From assembly GCF_017948485.1 (NCBI RefSeq), contig NZ_JAFFSX010000005.1, positions 62,001 through 126,000 on the forward strand: a DNA stretch of 64,000 bases. The letters run 5' to 3'. Shown here piece after piece: positions 16,355 through 24,838 of this stretch. The first letter of the stretch is position 1; the number at the start of each line of letters is the position of its first letter. The DNA comes from Streptomyces sp. GESEQ-35. Its GTDB lineage: Bacteria; Actinomycetota; Actinomycetes; Streptomycetales; Streptomycetaceae. The position numbers and the translations under genes were made by a program. Below the pieces are notes generated by a model. It was not told the DNA's origin and ran no database searches. It saw nothing but the letters and a program-made list of their open reading frames with translations.

Positions 16355-16436
16355 TCTACGGCAACGGGTGTGCCCCGGGCCTTCGTACGGCAACATGAGC
16401 GCCCCGGGCCGTCGTACGGCAGCGGGAGGGCGCCCC
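16343..16436. repeat. degenerate 29-bp tandem repeat beside the terminator
   Basis: The motif CCCCGGGCC, then a short variable stretch ending TACGGCA, recurs starting near 16343, 16373 and 16402, with a partial fourth copy at 16432. The period is 29-30 bp. The units reuse one arm of the preceding terminator, so extra weak hairpins are possible up to the galU stop. Confidence 0.55.
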
Positions 16437-16438
16437 GG

Positions 16439-17392
16439 TCAGGCGGCGAACCGCTCCCCGGGCCGCGCCTCGCCGGCGCCCTCGAGCCCGGTGACGAACT
16501 CCCTGAGCCAGGCCACGAATTCGGGCCCCAGGTCGGGCCGGTCGCACGCCAGTCGGACCACCGTGCGCAGATAGTCGGCCTTGTCGCCGGTGTCGTACCG
16601 CAGCCCGTCGAAGACGACCCCGTGGACCGTGCCTCCCGCGGCGAGTTCCTGGAGGGCGTCGGTGAGTTGGATCTCGCCGCCGCGACCCGGCGCGGTGCGC
16701 TCCAGTGTGTCGAAGACGCCGGGGTCGAGGACGTAGCGGCCGATGACGGCGAGATTGCTGGGCGCGTCCTCGTGTGCCGGCTTCTCGACCAGACCCGTGA
16801 CGCGTACGACGCCGTCCTCGCCGGTCGGCTCGACGGCCGCGCAGCCGTAGAGGTGCACCTGCTCCGGCGGGACCTCCATGAGGGCGACGACGCTGCCCTC
16901 GTACCGGTCGCGGACGTCGAGCATCCGGCTGAGCAGGGTCTCGCGCGGGTCGATCAGGTCGTCGCCGAGGAGGACGGCGAACGGCTCGTCGCCGACGTGC
17001 TTCTGGGCGCAGAGCACCGCGTGTCCGAGGCCGAGTGGTTCGCCCTGGCGGATGTGGTGGATGTTGGCCAGGCGTGCCGGGTCGCGCACGGCGTCGAGGC
17101 GCACGGTGTCGCCCTTGGCCGCGAGGACCTGTTCCAGTTCGAGGGCGTTGTCGAAGTGGTCCTCGATGGCCCGCTTGTGGCGGCCGGTGACCATCAGGAC
17201 GTCGTCGAGTCCGGCCGCGGCGGCTTCCTCGACGACGTACTGGATGGCGGGCTTGTCGACGACCGGGAGCATCTCCTTCGGCGTGGCCTTCGTCGCGGGC
17301 AGGAACCGAGTGCCGAGCCCGGCGGCCGGGACGACCGCCTTGCGGATCGTGCGGGGGGTGTCAGAGGTGGGGGTGGGGTGGGGGGAGACCAT
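16439..17392 (-). CDS. galU: UTP-glucose-1-phosphate uridylyltransferase
   Basis: It forms UDP-glucose from UTP and glucose-1-phosphate, feeding wall polymers, glycogen-like polymers and galactose metabolism. The 317-aa nucleotidyltransferase shows KAVVPAAGLGTRFLPATKA with the sugar-nucleotide loop, then EMLPVVDKPAIQYVVEEA, AVLLGDDLID and VGLVEKP-type segments (VTGLVEKPAHED). ATG 17392 or 17401 are the best starts; neither has a clear ribosome site. The in-frame codons up to 17635 are not conserved in character. It is divergent from the lectin fusion gene across a 400-bp gap. Confidence 0.9.
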   Translation of the reverse strand: MVSPHPTPTSDTPRTIRKAVVPAAGLGTRFLPATKATPKEMLPVVDKPAIQYVVEEAAAAGLDDVLMVTGRHKRAIEDHFDNALELEQVLAAKGDTVRLDAVRDPARLANIHHIRQGEPLGLGHAVLCAQKHVGDEPFAVLLGDDLIDPRETLLSRMLDVRDRYEGSVVALMEVPPEQVHLYGCAAVEPTGEDGVVRVTGLVEKPAHEDAPSNLAVIGRYVLDPGVFDTLERTAPGRGGEIQLTDALQELAAGGTVHGVVFDGLRYDTGDKADYLRTVVRLACDRPDLGPEFVAWLREFVTGLEGAGEARPGERFAA

Positions 17393-17401
17393 GCGGCCCA
17401 T

Positions 17402-17804
17402 GCTGGCGGACGCGGATGAGAACACCCCGAGAAAATCTTGGGAGGTCGCTGTGGAACCGGTTCCGGAAAGCGGCTGACCGGCTGTGCCGACTCCCGTCGG
17501 TCCAACGAAAGTTGGAGATTTCGTGTGCCAATCGGCTTTGGCTGCACACAACTTGACGGTCGCGCTCCGGCACTTTTTCGAATGCGGGTGCGGATACCCT
17601 TGGTAACAGTTCTGAATTTCTCTCGTTTTGAACATCGGTCACTCGAACTCCTTGTTCCCTGTGAGTCGTTTGTGCGAAGGTGAGCCTCCCCGCGAGAAGG
17701 TAAAGGTCAGCGTCCTTTTCTGTGGTCTGCACCAATCACGCACCTGCTTTTCCGACGGGCGGGCATTCGCTTTGCCGTCCAGCGGCTTGGAAGGAAATGG
17801 TTCA
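17402..17804. promoter_or_regulatory. long divergent regulatory region
   Basis: About 400 bp without a convincing gene, and less GC-rich than the flanks in its middle part. It holds the palindrome GGAACCGGTTCC (17453-17464) and a perfect small hairpin, TCCAAC and GTTGGA around a GAAA loop (17501-17516), which would be a GNRA tetraloop in RNA on the plus strand. It must contain the promoters of galU and the lectin fusion gene. I cannot fix them. Confidence 0.4.
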
Positions 17805-19526
17805 GTGCAATCTCCTAACCCCCCACGGCCCCCTTACCCGCCCCGCCCCGGAACGAGCCCGGGGGAGTCCGACCGCAATCTCGTCGCCCAGTTGAACGGA
17901 CCCGACGGCGGTGGCCGTGCCGTCGCGCTGCTGCTCGCCCGGCACTGGCGGGCGACCTATGACTACGCTGTCATCTGTCTGGCCTCCGCGGAGAGTTCCG
18001 CGTCGATGGTGGCCACCGCCGCGTTCCATCGGGTGCTCGTGCGGCCGACCGGCGGTGCCCTGCGCCCCCGTCTCCTCGCGGCCGTACGGGACACGGTCAA
18101 GGAGTGGGCCGCCGAGGAGACCATTTCCGCTGTACTGCCCGAACTCCGCAAACCGACCGGCGGTCGCGGGCTGCTTGCGGCGCGCTCCGTGACGCCGGAA
18201 AGGCGACGGCTCGCAGAACGCGCTTTCCGGGGTCTTCCGGGGGCTTCGCAATGTCTGCTCTGGCACACCGAGGTCGAGGCCGAACCCATATCCGTACCAG
18301 CTGGTCTGTTGGGGGTGGATTCGGGCACCGCGACAGCTGCTCTGGAGCAGGTTCGCGAGCAATTCCGGGCGGGCTGTGTGCGTGCCCACCGGGAACTCGC
18401 GCCCTCTGCCGAATGCCGCTTCTACAACCGTCTCCTCGACGTTCCGATTCGCCGCGGCGGGGCTCTGCTGCCCGATGTCCAACGTCATCTGATGGAGTGT
18501 CGGTACTGCCGTCACGCCGCCGAGCAGCTCAGTCATTTCGAGGGCGGCCTGGAAGTGCTGCTCGCCGAAACGGTGCTCGGCTGGGGCGCGGTCCGCTATC
18601 TCGACTCACGGCCGGGCCGCGGCGGCCCCCGGAATGCGCCCGCCGCGCACGTGCTCGGCCGTCCGAGAAGCGGCGGACGCCACCGGCCCGTGCCCGCCGG
18701 CGCCTTCGCCCCGGCCAGACGGCACACCAAGGCCGTCGTCGTAGGAGTCGGCCTGATCTCCCTCGCACTGCTGGCCACCGTCCTCACCGCCAAGGGCTGG
18801 TCCGATGACAACGGTGTCCCGAGCGCGCAGGCCACCTGGGGCGTGCCCAGCGGCAGTTCCAGTCGGCCGAGCGCGGCGTCCGAGCCGTCGTCCGCCTCCG
18901 CGCAGCGGCCGTCGGAGGTCGGACGCGGCAGGTTCCGCAACCCGGCCGCCGACGCCTGCCTCGATGTGAGCGACGGCCGGGTCGAGTCCGGTACGGCAGC
19001 CGTACTGGCGGCCTGTTCGTCCGCGGGGTCGCAGCAGTGGTCGTACGAGAACGACGGCCTGTTGCGCAGCCTCGCCGATCCGGCCCTCTGCCTCGGCTCC
19101 GACGCCGACCGGGGATCGGTCGCCCTGGCCGGGTGTGTGGTGCACGCGGGGCAGGTGCAGTACGACCTCACCGTGCACGGCGAACTCCTGCTCCGCTGGC
19201 GTGAGGGACAGGCCGTCGCGCCCAGCGCGGGGGACGACGTGGTCGTCACCGACCGGGACGGATCCCGGGACCAGAGGTGGGTGCTCGAACCGGGGGACGA
19301 GGAGCCGGGCGAGTCCGGCTCCGCCGATCCGGACGTACGCAAGGCTCCGGACCAGCCCTCGCAGCAGGACCCCGACGGTCCGACCCAGCAGTACCAGACG
19401 CGATCGGTTCAGGCCGCGGCCGAACCCGAGGCGCCGAAGGCGCCGGCCGACGAGGTCCACGTCGTGGACGCAGTGGCGGCAACCGCCGCGTCCGCTGTCA
19501 CAACTCTTGAAGCCGCACTCCAGTGA
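17805..19526 (+). CDS. membrane sigma-like / zinc-finger / ricin-lectin fusion protein
   Basis: A 573-aa one-pass membrane protein. Residues 30-190 resemble a degenerate ECF sigma factor: a region-2-like helix near ARHWRATYDYAVICLASAES, and a region-4-like part AFRGLPGASQCLLWHTEVEA. Residues near 230 carry an anti-sigma-like zinc motif, H-x3-C-x2-C in RHLMECRYCRHAAEQL. One membrane helix (AVVVGVGLISLALLATVLTA, about residue 315) leads to an exported ricin-type beta-trefoil (NPAADACLDVSDGRVESGTA, then QQWSYENDGLLRSLADPALC). The tail is Gln/Pro-rich. GTG 17805 follows AAGGAA. A carbohydrate-sensing role is inference. Confidence 0.7.
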   Translation: MQSPNPPRPPYPPRPGTSPGESDRNLVAQLNGPDGGGRAVALLLARHWRATYDYAVICLASAESSASMVATAAFHRVLVRPTGGALRPRLLAAVRDTVKEWAAEETISAVLPELRKPTGGRGLLAARSVTPERRRLAERAFRGLPGASQCLLWHTEVEAEPISVPAGLLGVDSGTATAALEQVREQFRAGCVRAHRELAPSAECRFYNRLLDVPIRRGGALLPDVQRHLMECRYCRHAAEQLSHFEGGLEVLLAETVLGWGAVRYLDSRPGRGGPRNAPAAHVLGRPRSGGRHRPVPAGAFAPARRHTKAVVVGVGLISLALLATVLTAKGWSDDNGVPSAQATWGVPSGSSSRPSAASEPSSASAQRPSEVGRGRFRNPAADACLDVSDGRVESGTAAVLAACSSAGSQQWSYENDGLLRSLADPALCLGSDADRGSVALAGCVVHAGQVQYDLTVHGELLLRWREGQAVAPSAGDDVVVTDRDGSRDQRWVLEPGDEEPGESGSADPDVRKAPDQPSQQDPDGPTQQYQTRSVQAAAEPEAPKAPADEVHVVDAVAATAASAVTTLEAALQ

Positions 19527-19528
19527 TC

Positions 19529-19558
19529 ACGGGGTCGCTCCGCCCGGGGTGACCCCGT
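19529..19558 (+). terminator. terminator after the lectin fusion gene
   Basis: ACGGGGTC (19529-19536) and GACCCCGT (19551-19558) form an 8-bp stem with a 14-nt loop, followed by CTTCGGG. It begins 3 bp after the stop codon. Confidence 0.65.
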
Positions 19559-19748
19559 CTTCGGGTCTTGCTCAGTCCATTGACACGAGTCACCCGCGGG
19601 CATAGTTTTCCCGCCGCGCCCGGGGTGCCTAACGGAGTGTCAAGTCGGTTCTGTCGCATAGTGCGTTCAGAGGGCGAACGCAGCCAAGGGCGCCCGGCGC
19701 ATCCGCGGTGCACATCGGCGTGCCCGCACACCGAAGGAGTGACGGCCC

Positions 19749-22229
19749 ATGACCGACACTGTCTCCCGGCGATCCACCCTGCGTCTGCTGGGCGCCGCGA
19801 TCGCCGTCGCCGCGGCGGCCACCGGCGGACTCACCCCGCCATCCCGCGCCCATGCGCAGGGCAGGCCGGACGCGGGGCCCGGTCCACGCGTCGCGGCACT
19901 CGTCGCCAAGCTCACCCTCGACGAGAAGATCTCCCTGCTGCACGGTGCCACCGACCCCGCCACACTCGGCCAGGCAGGCTATGTCCCCGGAGTGAAACGC
20001 CTCGGCATCCCACCGCTGCGTCTCGCCGACGGCCCGGCCGGAGTCCGCGTCACCAAGCACGCCACCGCCCTGCCCGCCCCCGTCCTGCTGGCCTCCGCCT
20101 TCGACCCCGCCCTGGCCCGCCGCTACGGCCAGGTCATCGGTCGCGAGGGCCGCGCCCTCGGCCAGGACGTCCTGCTGTCCCCGATGGTCAACCTCATCCG
20201 CACCCCCTACGCGGGCCGCAACTTCGAGACCTTCAGCGAGGACCCGCTGCTCTCCTCCGACCTGGTCGCCGCCGAGATCGAGGGCATCCAGGGCGAGGGG
20301 CTCATCGCGACCGTCAAGCACTACGCGATGAACAACCAGGAGAAGGACCGCACGACCGTCGACGTGCGGATCGACGAGCAGACCATGCACGAGACCGAGC
20401 TGCGTGCCTTCGAAGCGGCCGTGCGGGCCGGCACCGGCGCGGTGATGGGCGCCTACAACAAGGTCAACGGCACCTACGCCTGCGAGAGCAAGGCCCTCCT
20501 CACCGACATCCTGCGCACCCGGTGGGGCTTCGACGGTTGGGTGATGACGGACTGGCGTGCCGCGCACAGCACCGTCGACGCGCTCACCGCGGGCCTCGAC
20601 ATGGAGATGCCCGACGGCGTCTATTTCGGCGCGGCTCTCAAGACCGCCGCCCAGAACCGCAGCGTCCTGGAGCAGCACATCGACCGGGCGGTGGGGCGCG
20701 TCCTCGCGGTGCTGGACCGCTTCGGCCTGCTCGACGGCAGCGCCCCGCCGCGCCCGGTCCGGGACGCCGAGGCGGGCGCGGCCGTCGCGCTGGAGGTCGC
20801 CAAGGCGGGCGCGACCCTGCTGCGCAACGAGCACGGCACCCTCCCCCTGACCGCCGGGAACATCGCGGTGATCGGCCCGACCGGCGACCTGCCCTTCGTC
20901 AGCGGCGGCGGCAGCGCCCATGTCGTCCCCGACCGTGCCGACAGCCCCCTCGACGCGATCAGGGTGCGCGCGGGACGGGCCGCGAAGGTGACGTCCGCGC
21001 TCGGCGAGGACCTCTACGGCAAACCGCTCCCGGCATCCGCGGTCTCCCCCGACTTCACGAGCGAGGGCCAAGGGGTCGGCGCCGGGAAGACATGGACGTA
21101 CGACGGGAAGCTGACCCTCTCCGAGGCCGACGAATGGACCTTCGTCATCCACTACTCGGGCGCGGCCGCCGCCCTCCGCCCGAAGATCCTGGTCGACGGC
21201 AAGGAACTGTTCCCGGTCAAGCCCGGCTACGGGGAGTGGTTCAGCGGAGGCCTCATCTACGCCGCGCCCGACGGTCTGAACGTACGCCGCACGACCGTGC
21301 AACTCGCCAAGGGCACCCACACGCTGAAGATCACCGCGAAGGGCGGGGACACCGGCCAGCTGTTCCGGCTGCGGCACACCACGGGCGCGAGCCGCGCCAA
21401 GGACGTCGCCGAGGCGGTACGGGCCGCGCGCGCCGCCCGCCATGTCGTCCTGTTCGCCTACGAGGACGCAACCGAAGGCCAGGACCGCACCTCCATCGCG
21501 CTCCCCGGCCATCAGGAGGAGCTCATCGAGGCGGTGACCGCTGCGAACCCGCGCACCACCGTCGTCCTCAACACCTCGTCCGCCACATCGATGCCGTGGC
21601 TGGCGCGCACCGGCGCCGTGCTCCAGATGTACTACCCCGGCCAGGAGGGCGCCGCCGCCACCGCCGCCGTCCTGTTCGGCGACTGCGACCCCGGCGGCCG
21701 GCTCACCCAGTCCTTCCCCGTCGACGACGACGGTCACCCGGTCGCCGGGGACGCCGCCCGCTACCCCGGTGTCGGCGGCCGCGAGGAGTACTCGGAGGGC
21801 ATCCACCTCGGCTACCGCTGGTACGACGCCGAGGGTGTGCCGCCGCTGTTCCCCTTCGGGCACGGGCTGTCGTACACCTCCTTCTCCTACGAGGACCTCT
21901 CCGTGCGAGCCGCCGGCAGCGGGCTCGACGTCGCCTTCACCGTCCGCAACACGGGCCGGCGCGCGGGTGTCGCCGTGCCGCAGGTGTACGTCGGGAAGTC
22001 CCCCGACCTCCAACTCGACCAGGTCGTACGGGTGTTGGGCGGATACCGGCGGCTCTCCCTGCGCGCCGGCGAGCAGCGGCACGTCACCGTGCACGTCGCC
22101 GCGCGCACTCTCTCCTCGTGGGACCCGACTCTCCACGGCTGGGTGCTCGGCACGGGGCCGCGCACGGTCTGGGTCGGGGCGTCGTCGCGGGATCTGCGGC
22201 TGCGGGGGCGCGGGGACGTGCGCGGGTAG
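19749..22229 (+). CDS. Tat-exported glycoside hydrolase family 3 beta-glucosidase
   Basis: An 826-aa secreted beta-glycosidase. A twin-arginine signal (SRRSTLRLLGAAIAVAAAA) is followed by the GH3 N-domain; the nucleophile is probably Asp268 in GFDGWVMTDWRAAHS. The C-domain begins with TLPLTAGNIAVIGPTGDLPF and is split by a PA14-like insertion (about residues 420-545, GKTWTYDGKLTLSEADEWTF), continues with EDATEGQDRTSIALPGHQEE, and ends with a fibronectin-III-like domain. It should release glucose or a related sugar from oligosaccharides outside the cell. AAGGAG precedes ATG 19749. No transporter is adjacent. Confidence 0.9.
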   Translation: MTDTVSRRSTLRLLGAAIAVAAAATGGLTPPSRAHAQGRPDAGPGPRVAALVAKLTLDEKISLLHGATDPATLGQAGYVPGVKRLGIPPLRLADGPAGVRVTKHATALPAPVLLASAFDPALARRYGQVIGREGRALGQDVLLSPMVNLIRTPYAGRNFETFSEDPLLSSDLVAAEIEGIQGEGLIATVKHYAMNNQEKDRTTVDVRIDEQTMHETELRAFEAAVRAGTGAVMGAYNKVNGTYACESKALLTDILRTRWGFDGWVMTDWRAAHSTVDALTAGLDMEMPDGVYFGAALKTAAQNRSVLEQHIDRAVGRVLAVLDRFGLLDGSAPPRPVRDAEAGAAVALEVAKAGATLLRNEHGTLPLTAGNIAVIGPTGDLPFVSGGGSAHVVPDRADSPLDAIRVRAGRAAKVTSALGEDLYGKPLPASAVSPDFTSEGQGVGAGKTWTYDGKLTLSEADEWTFVIHYSGAAAALRPKILVDGKELFPVKPGYGEWFSGGLIYAAPDGLNVRRTTVQLAKGTHTLKITAKGGDTGQLFRLRHTTGASRAKDVAEAVRAARAARHVVLFAYEDATEGQDRTSIALPGHQEELIEAVTAANPRTTVVLNTSSATSMPWLARTGAVLQMYYPGQEGAAATAAVLFGDCDPGGRLTQSFPVDDDGHPVAGDAARYPGVGGREEYSEGIHLGYRWYDAEGVPPLFPFGHGLSYTSFSYEDLSVRAAGSGLDVAFTVRNTGRRAGVAVPQVYVGKSPDLQLDQVVRVLGGYRRLSLRAGEQRHVTVHVAARTLSSWDPTLHGWVLGTGPRTVWVGASSRDLRLRGRGDVRG

Positions 22230-22231
22230 GT

Positions 22232-23110
22232 TCAGGACCGTACGGCTGCGGCGGCGCTCTCGGTCGCCGCGGCACCTGCCAGCAGGCGCAGCGCCGCCTC
22301 GGACGGTGTGCCGGGCTCCGCGGTGTAGGCGATCAGACGCTGACCGGAACTGCCCGGGATCACCAGGTTCTCGAAGCTGAGGTCCATCGAGCCGACCAGC
22401 GGATGGTGCAGGTGCTTCACGCCCGAGGTGCAGGTGCGCACCGGATGCCGGGCCCACAGGGAGGCGAACTCACCGGAGTTCATGGTGAGATGGCCGATCA
22501 ACCCGGCCAGGGCGCGATCGTCCGGGTGCCGTCCGGCGACCAGGCGCAGGGACGCGACGCCGAGCTGGGCCTCCTCCTCCCCGTTCGTGAACAGCCCGCG
22601 GTACTGCTCGTCCAGGAAGAGCATCCGGGTCAGGTTGGGTCGGGTGGCCGGACTGTCCGGGCTGTCGGGCGCCAGGTGTCCGGCGAGCAGTGCGTGGCCC
22701 GGACGGTTCCAGGCGAGGACGTCGTTGCGCCGGTCCAGGACCAGGGCGGGTACGTCCGTCATGGCCGCGAGCAACTGCCGTGCCGAGCGCCCGGCTTGCT
22801 GCGTCCGTGGGGTGGCGGGGCGGCGTGCGGACGTGGGCCGGGCGAGATCCCTGAGGTGGGCGGTCTCGTCCTCGGTGAGACGCAGGGTGCGCGCGATGGC
22901 GTGCAGCACCGAGTCGGAGGCGCTCAGGGCGCGGCCCTGTTCGAGCCGGGTGTAGTGGGTGATGCTGACGCCCGCCAGCGTGGCCAGCTCCTCGCGGCGC
23001 AGTCCCGGCACGCGTCGACGGGACGGCTGCGGGGTGATGCCGACGTCCTCGGGGCGCAGTGCGCCACGGCGGGACCTGAGAAAGTCCCCCAGCTCGGACG
23101 GGGCGTCCAT
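22232..23110 (-). CDS. XRE regulator with MmyB-like ligand domain
   Basis: A 292-aa transcription factor. The N-terminal helix-turn-helix (RRVPGLRREELATLAGVSIT, then YTRLEQGR) and the C-terminal MmyB-like domain (VLDRRNDVLAWNRPGHALL, and later FENLVIPGSSGQRLIAYTAE) give the usual architecture of ligand-responsive Streptomyces regulators, whose ligand domain can bind fatty acids. GGGAGG precedes ATG 23110. It diverges from an MFS exporter across a strong palindrome at 23179-23205 and probably represses it. Confidence 0.88.
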   Translation of the reverse strand: MDAPSELGDFLRSRRGALRPEDVGITPQPSRRRVPGLRREELATLAGVSITHYTRLEQGRALSASDSVLHAIARTLRLTEDETAHLRDLARPTSARRPATPRTQQAGRSARQLLAAMTDVPALVLDRRNDVLAWNRPGHALLAGHLAPDSPDSPATRPNLTRMLFLDEQYRGLFTNGEEEAQLGVASLRLVAGRHPDDRALAGLIGHLTMNSGEFASLWARHPVRTCTSGVKHLHHPLVGSMDLSFENLVIPGSSGQRLIAYTAEPGTPSEAALRLLAGAAATESAAAAVRS

Positions 23111-23178
23111 CGATGCCTCCCGGATGGTGGGCCGCTTCCTTCCCATGATGCCCACGGTTCCCGGCGTCCGGGGGCCAT

Positions 23179-23205
23179 GAGGGTGGTCATGTGATGACTA
23201 CCCTC
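23179..23205. promoter_or_regulatory. 27-bp operator palindrome between the XRE and MFS genes
   Basis: GAGGGTGGTCAT (23179-23190) and ATGACTACCCTC (23194-23205) pair at 11 of 12 positions around a GTG spacer. The site is 69 bp upstream of the regulator start and about 100 bp upstream of the MFS start, an expected position for an autoregulatory operator. Confidence 0.7.
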
Positions 23206-23308
23206 GCGCTTGCTGCTCGGCAGAGGGTTCTGGCTGGGCCGCCGAACGCCGACGAGCCTCTTTCTCACAAGCCTCACAACGCCCAGTGAGAGAAAGGGAC
23301 TCGACACG

Positions 23309-24718
23309 ATGTCCGTCACCGTGGCTCCGGCCGCCGTACTCACCCCCCGGCTGAAGCTGGTGCTGGTGCTGCTGCTCGCGGCCCAGTTCATGCTCGCCGT
23401 GGACTTCTCCATCCTGAACGTCGCGCTGCCGGTGATCGGTGCGGGGCTGGGCTTCTCGCTGGCACACCTCCAGTGGATCGCCACCGCCTTCGCCCTGTGC
23501 GCGGCCGGCTTCACGCTGCTCTTCGGCCGAGTCGCCGACCTGTTCGGCCGACGGCGGCTGTTCCTCGGCGGTCTTGTGGTGCTCGGCGCCGCCTCGCTGG
23601 TGGGCGGACTGGCGCAGACCCCGGAGGTCCTGATCGCGGCGCGCGTCTGCCAGGGCCTGGCCACGGCCGCGGTGACCCCCGCCGGGCTCTCGCTGCTGAC
23701 GACCTCGTTCCCGGAAGGGCCGCTGCGCGAGAAGGCGCTCGGCCTCAACGGGGCGCTGATGTCAGCCGGCTTCACCACCGGAGCCGTCCTCGGCGGTCTG
23801 CTCACAGACCTGCTGTCGTGGCGCTGGGCGTTCTTCATCAACGTGCCCGTGGCCCTGGCCGTCCTGGTCATCGCCCCCACGGTCATCCAGGAGTCCCGGC
23901 CCGAGAAGCGCCCGAAGCTGGACGTGCCCGGTGCCGTCAGCGTGACGCTCGGTCTGCTGGCCGTCGTCTTCGGCTTCACCCAGGCCGGTGAGCACGGCTG
24001 GGGCTCGGCGCAGGCGCTGCTGTCGCTGGCGGCCGGGGCGATCCTGCTGCTGGTGTTCTACGCCGTCGAGGCCAGGGTGCCCGCGCCGCTGGTGCCGCTC
24101 GGTGTGCTCGGCAAGAGGTCGGTGGCCTGGGGCAATGTCGCCGGTCTGATCGCGTTCCTCACCGAGACCTCCCTCGTGTTCCTGATGACCCTCTACCTCC
24201 AGGAAGTGCTGGGCTTCTCCCCGCTGGCGGCCGGCCTGTCCTTCGGCGTGCTCGGCATCGGCACGGTCGTGGGCGGCTCCATCGCCCCGAGGGTCATCGG
24301 GAGGACGGGCAGCAGATCGACGCTGATCGTGGGCGGCATCCTTCAGACGGTGTTCACGGCCGCGCTGCTCGGACTAGGCGACGACCGGACCTGGATGTGG
24401 CTGCTGTTGGTCGCCACCTTCGCCGGCGGCGTCGGCAACATGCTCGTGATCGTCGGTTTCATGGTCACCGCCACCTCCGGTCTCGCCGACCACGAACAGG
24501 GCCTGGCCACCGGCCTCGCCACCATGACCCAGCAGGTCGGCATCACCATGGGCACGCCCATCATGAGCGCCATCACCACCGCGGCCATGACCGGGACCGG
24601 CGCCGCGGCGATCCTCGGCGGCCTGAAGGTCGCCGTCGCCGTGAACGCGGCCATCGCGCTCCTCGGTGTTCTGACCAGCGCCGTGTTTCTGCGCGGCACC
24701 CGGACGAGCGCGCGGTGA
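23309..24718 (+). CDS. MFS drug-export transporter (DHA2/EmrB type)
   Basis: A 469-aa proton-driven exporter with about 14 hydrophobic segments. Family features are AVDFSILNVALPVIGAGLGF in TM1, LFGRVADLFGRRRLFLGG in loop 2-3, and a TM5-type motif near GLNGALMSAGFTTGAVLGGL. Substrate unknown; antibiotics or antiseptics are typical. ATG 23309 is used because the hydrophobic start follows and the preceding codons belong to the regulatory region. The divergent XRE/MmyB regulator suggests substrate-induced expression. Confidence 0.88.
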   Translation: MSVTVAPAAVLTPRLKLVLVLLLAAQFMLAVDFSILNVALPVIGAGLGFSLAHLQWIATAFALCAAGFTLLFGRVADLFGRRRLFLGGLVVLGAASLVGGLAQTPEVLIAARVCQGLATAAVTPAGLSLLTTSFPEGPLREKALGLNGALMSAGFTTGAVLGGLLTDLLSWRWAFFINVPVALAVLVIAPTVIQESRPEKRPKLDVPGAVSVTLGLLAVVFGFTQAGEHGWGSAQALLSLAAGAILLLVFYAVEARVPAPLVPLGVLGKRSVAWGNVAGLIAFLTETSLVFLMTLYLQEVLGFSPLAAGLSFGVLGIGTVVGGSIAPRVIGRTGSRSTLIVGGILQTVFTAALLGLGDDRTWMWLLLVATFAGGVGNMLVIVGFMVTATSGLADHEQGLATGLATMTQQVGITMGTPIMSAITTAAMTGTGAAAILGGLKVAVAVNAAIALLGVLTSAVFLRGTRTSAR

Positions 24719-24766
24719 CGCCCCTGCTGCCTGTGGGGCGCCGTGGTGTCGGAGTGACCCGGTAGG

Positions 24767-24806
24767 CTTCCCGGCGTGCGCCCGGAGCCGGGCGCACGCC
24801 GGGAAG
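24767..24806. terminator. very stable hairpin between the MFS and DedA genes
   Basis: Perfect 19-bp arms occupy 24767-24785 and 24788-24806 with only AG between them (core CGCCCGG, AG, CCGGGCG). No U-run follows. It lies 48 bp after the MFS stop and 32 bp before the DedA start, so it may end the MFS transcript or mark the 5' UTR of dedA. Confidence 0.65.
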
Positions 24807-24838
24807 ACACGCAGGACGCAAATCGGGAGGAACCGGCG

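Noticed and set aside
17628..17804. N-terminal extension of the sigma/lectin fusion to ATG 17628
   Set aside because: Codons before GTG 17805 lack protein character, and AAGGAA is correctly placed for 17805.
19629..22457. 942-codon frame antisense to the GH3 gene
   Set aside because: The plus strand carries a full GH3 enzyme with signal peptide and catalytic motifs; the opposite frame has no domain.
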